Shown: positions 13,141-14,307 of the stretch, one piece after another | Layout: every line of letters begins with the position of its first letter | Position numbering within the stretch: the first letter of the stretch is position 1 | Source of the DNA: Nitrospirota bacterium | Lineage (GTDB): Bacteria; Nitrospirota; JACRHJ01 | Reading direction: 5' to 3' | Length of the DNA: 14,307 nt | Assembly: GCA_021815285.1 (NCBI GenBank) | Contig: JAKAHE010000029.1 | Span: 1-14,307 of the forward strand | Translations under genes and position numbers: made by a program | The notes under the pieces: model-generated | What the model was told of the DNA's origin: nothing | The model's database searches: none | Seen by the model: only the letters and a program-made list of their open reading frames with translations

Positions 13141-14307
13141 ATGGGAAAAAATTTAATAATAGCGATAGTCCTCTCTACGGCCATACTTATTGGTTATGAT
13201 TACCTGTATTATAATCCCTTTAAGGCCGCGCCGGCAAAAGCGCCCGTAGCAGCCGCGCCGACCGGGCCGCAGGCGACAAAAGCAGGGCAGGCGACTCCCG
13301 CGCCGGCTGCCGCCCCTCCTGTGGTTTCATTATTACAGGTCTCAGGTGCGCCGATAAAAGACATAACAATCGACACCTCTCTTTATTCCGCCGTCATAAC
13401 CACAGAAGGCGGAACTATAAAAAGCTTCAAATTGAAAAAATACCTGGACGCCGATGGCAGGCCGCTTGAGATGGTTCCGACAGGCGAGCAGATAATGCCT
13501 CTTGCGCTCGTGCCCGCCGGGGCGACGCCGGCCCAGGCCGAGAGTATAATATATACGGCGGACAGGGACTCTCTTTCCCTGACAAATGGCGCCCGGGGGA
13601 CGCTTACACTTACGGCGCAGGGCGGGGATGGGAAGAGTATCACAAAGACCCTTGTATTCAGGGATGGAACCTACCTTATTGACGGTTCTTTTGAGCTTGT
13701 CGGTTATCCTTCCGCGACCATGTATATGGGAGACGGATTCGGTAACCTGACGGACTTAAAGGCCATGACGAGGTTCAATTACGCCCAGGTTTTTACTCTT
13801 ATGGACGGGAGCAAGCACGAGGATAACCCCTCAAAGCTGGAGGCGCAGAAGACTTACACGGGCAAGACGGGCTGGACGGGCGTCACAGACAAGTATTTCA
13901 TAGCCGCGGTGGCGCCATCCGGGCCTTTCACGGCGGTTGTGGGGAAAGGCTCTACGGATACCGGCATCGCCGGTGTTCGGTCTTACGGGCCGTCAGAGAA
14001 GTTCCAGTTATATATCGGCCCGAAGGAGTATGACCGCCTGAAGGCCGCGGACCACGAGCTTGAGCGCTCTGTCGATTACGGCTGGTTCGCCTTCATTGCA
14101 AAGCCGCTCTTTGTCGCGCTGAAGTTCTTCTACAGGCTTGTAGGCAACTGGGGCTGGGCGATCGTCGTCCTCACGGTAGTAATAAAGCTTATCTTTGCTC
14201 CGCTTACGCACAAGAGCCAGAAGTCCATAAAGCGCATGCAGAAGCTCCAGCCGCTTTTTGCGGAGCTGAAGGAGAAATACAAGGGGGACCCGGCCAAGCT
14301 CAATAAA
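13141..14307 (+). CDS. yidC: Membrane protein insertase YidC, C-terminus cut by window edge
   Basis: YidC inserts and folds inner-membrane proteins, alone or with SecYEG. The window holds the first 389 codons; the frame is still open at the edge. Visible are an N-terminal membrane anchor (about 4-22, NLIIAIVLSTAILIGY), an Ala/Pro-rich linker (about 27-65), a long periplasmic P1 domain (about 66-320) and the start of the Oxa1-type insertase core. The core includes FVALKFFYRL (324-333) and WAIVVLTVVIKLIFAPLT, where K349 takes the place of the groove Arg seen in E. coli. The P1 domain is a Gram-negative feature. The ATG lacks a clear Shine-Dalgarno, so re-initiation from yidD is likely. Confidence 0.96.
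   Translation, partial: MGKNLIIAIVLSTAILIGYDYLYYNPFKAAPAKAPVAAAPTGPQATKAGQATPAPAAAPPVVSLLQVSGAPIKDITIDTSLYSAVITTEGGTIKSFKLKKYLDADGRPLEMVPTGEQIMPLALVPAGATPAQAESIIYTADRDSLSLTNGARGTLTLTAQGGDGKSITKTLVFRDGTYLIDGSFELVGYPSATMYMGDGFGNLTDLKAMTRFNYAQVFTLMDGSKHEDNPSKLEAQKTYTGKTGWTGVTDKYFIAAVAPSGPFTAVVGKGSTDTGIAGVRSYGPSEKFQLYIGPKEYDRLKAADHELERSVDYGWFAFIAKPLFVALKFFYRLVGNWGWAIVVLTVVIKLIFAPLTHKSQKSIKRMQKLQPLFAELKEKYKGDPAKLNK

Overview
The window is a chromosomal replication-origin neighbourhood of a Gram-negative (diderm) bacterium. Two protein features suggest a diderm: YidC has a long N-terminal periplasmic domain, and GyrB carries the large insert after its Toprim domain. Core genes are GC-rich and use many ATA isoleucine codons. 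Gene order (rpmE - DUF1385 - prfA; dnaA - dnaN - gyrB; rpmH - rnpA - yidD - yidC) would fit a deltaproteobacterial or Nitrospirota-like lineage, but the sequence alone does not fix the taxon.

Layout. A 653-bp non-coding region (about 11652-12304) separates two divergent gene sets. It holds an inverted pair of DnaA-box-like 9-mers, AT-rich DNA and a 14-bp inverted repeat, so it is the likely oriC. Leftward (minus strand) run dnaA, dnaN, gyrB, a 133-aa protein resembling archaeal CTP-dependent riboflavin kinase, a RelB/Phd-type antitoxin, a RelE/ParE toxin, gyrA, a DUF3800 gene, rpmE, a DUF1385 membrane protein and prfA (cut by the window edge). Rightward (plus strand) run rpmH, rnpA, yidD and yidC (cut by the edge). 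All genes point away from the putative origin, co-directional with replication.

How they work together. DnaA opens the origin, DnaN is the polymerase clamp, and GyrA/GyrB supercoil the DNA. L34, RnpA, YidD and YidC link ribosome assembly, tRNA 5' processing and membrane protein insertion. L31 and RF1 serve translation. recF, often found between dnaN and gyrB, is absent here.

What is unusual. The gyrase genes are interrupted by accessory genes joined by stop/start overlaps: gyrB to the RibK-like gene (ATGA), antitoxin to toxin (GTGA), toxin to gyrA (TAATG), gyrA to DUF3800 (ATGA). The RibK-like and DUF3800 genes are far more AT-rich than their hosts, which suggests acquisition. rnpA has no ATG, GTG or TTG start for its conserved N-terminus; the best candidate is an ATA overlapping the rpmH stop (ATAG). 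RnpA also carries a Gly-rich insertion containing a palindrome. Small repeats occur in the dnaN-gyrB spacer, at the dnaA 3' end and inside the DUF1385 gene. I see no tRNA, rRNA, CRISPR array or complete insertion sequence.
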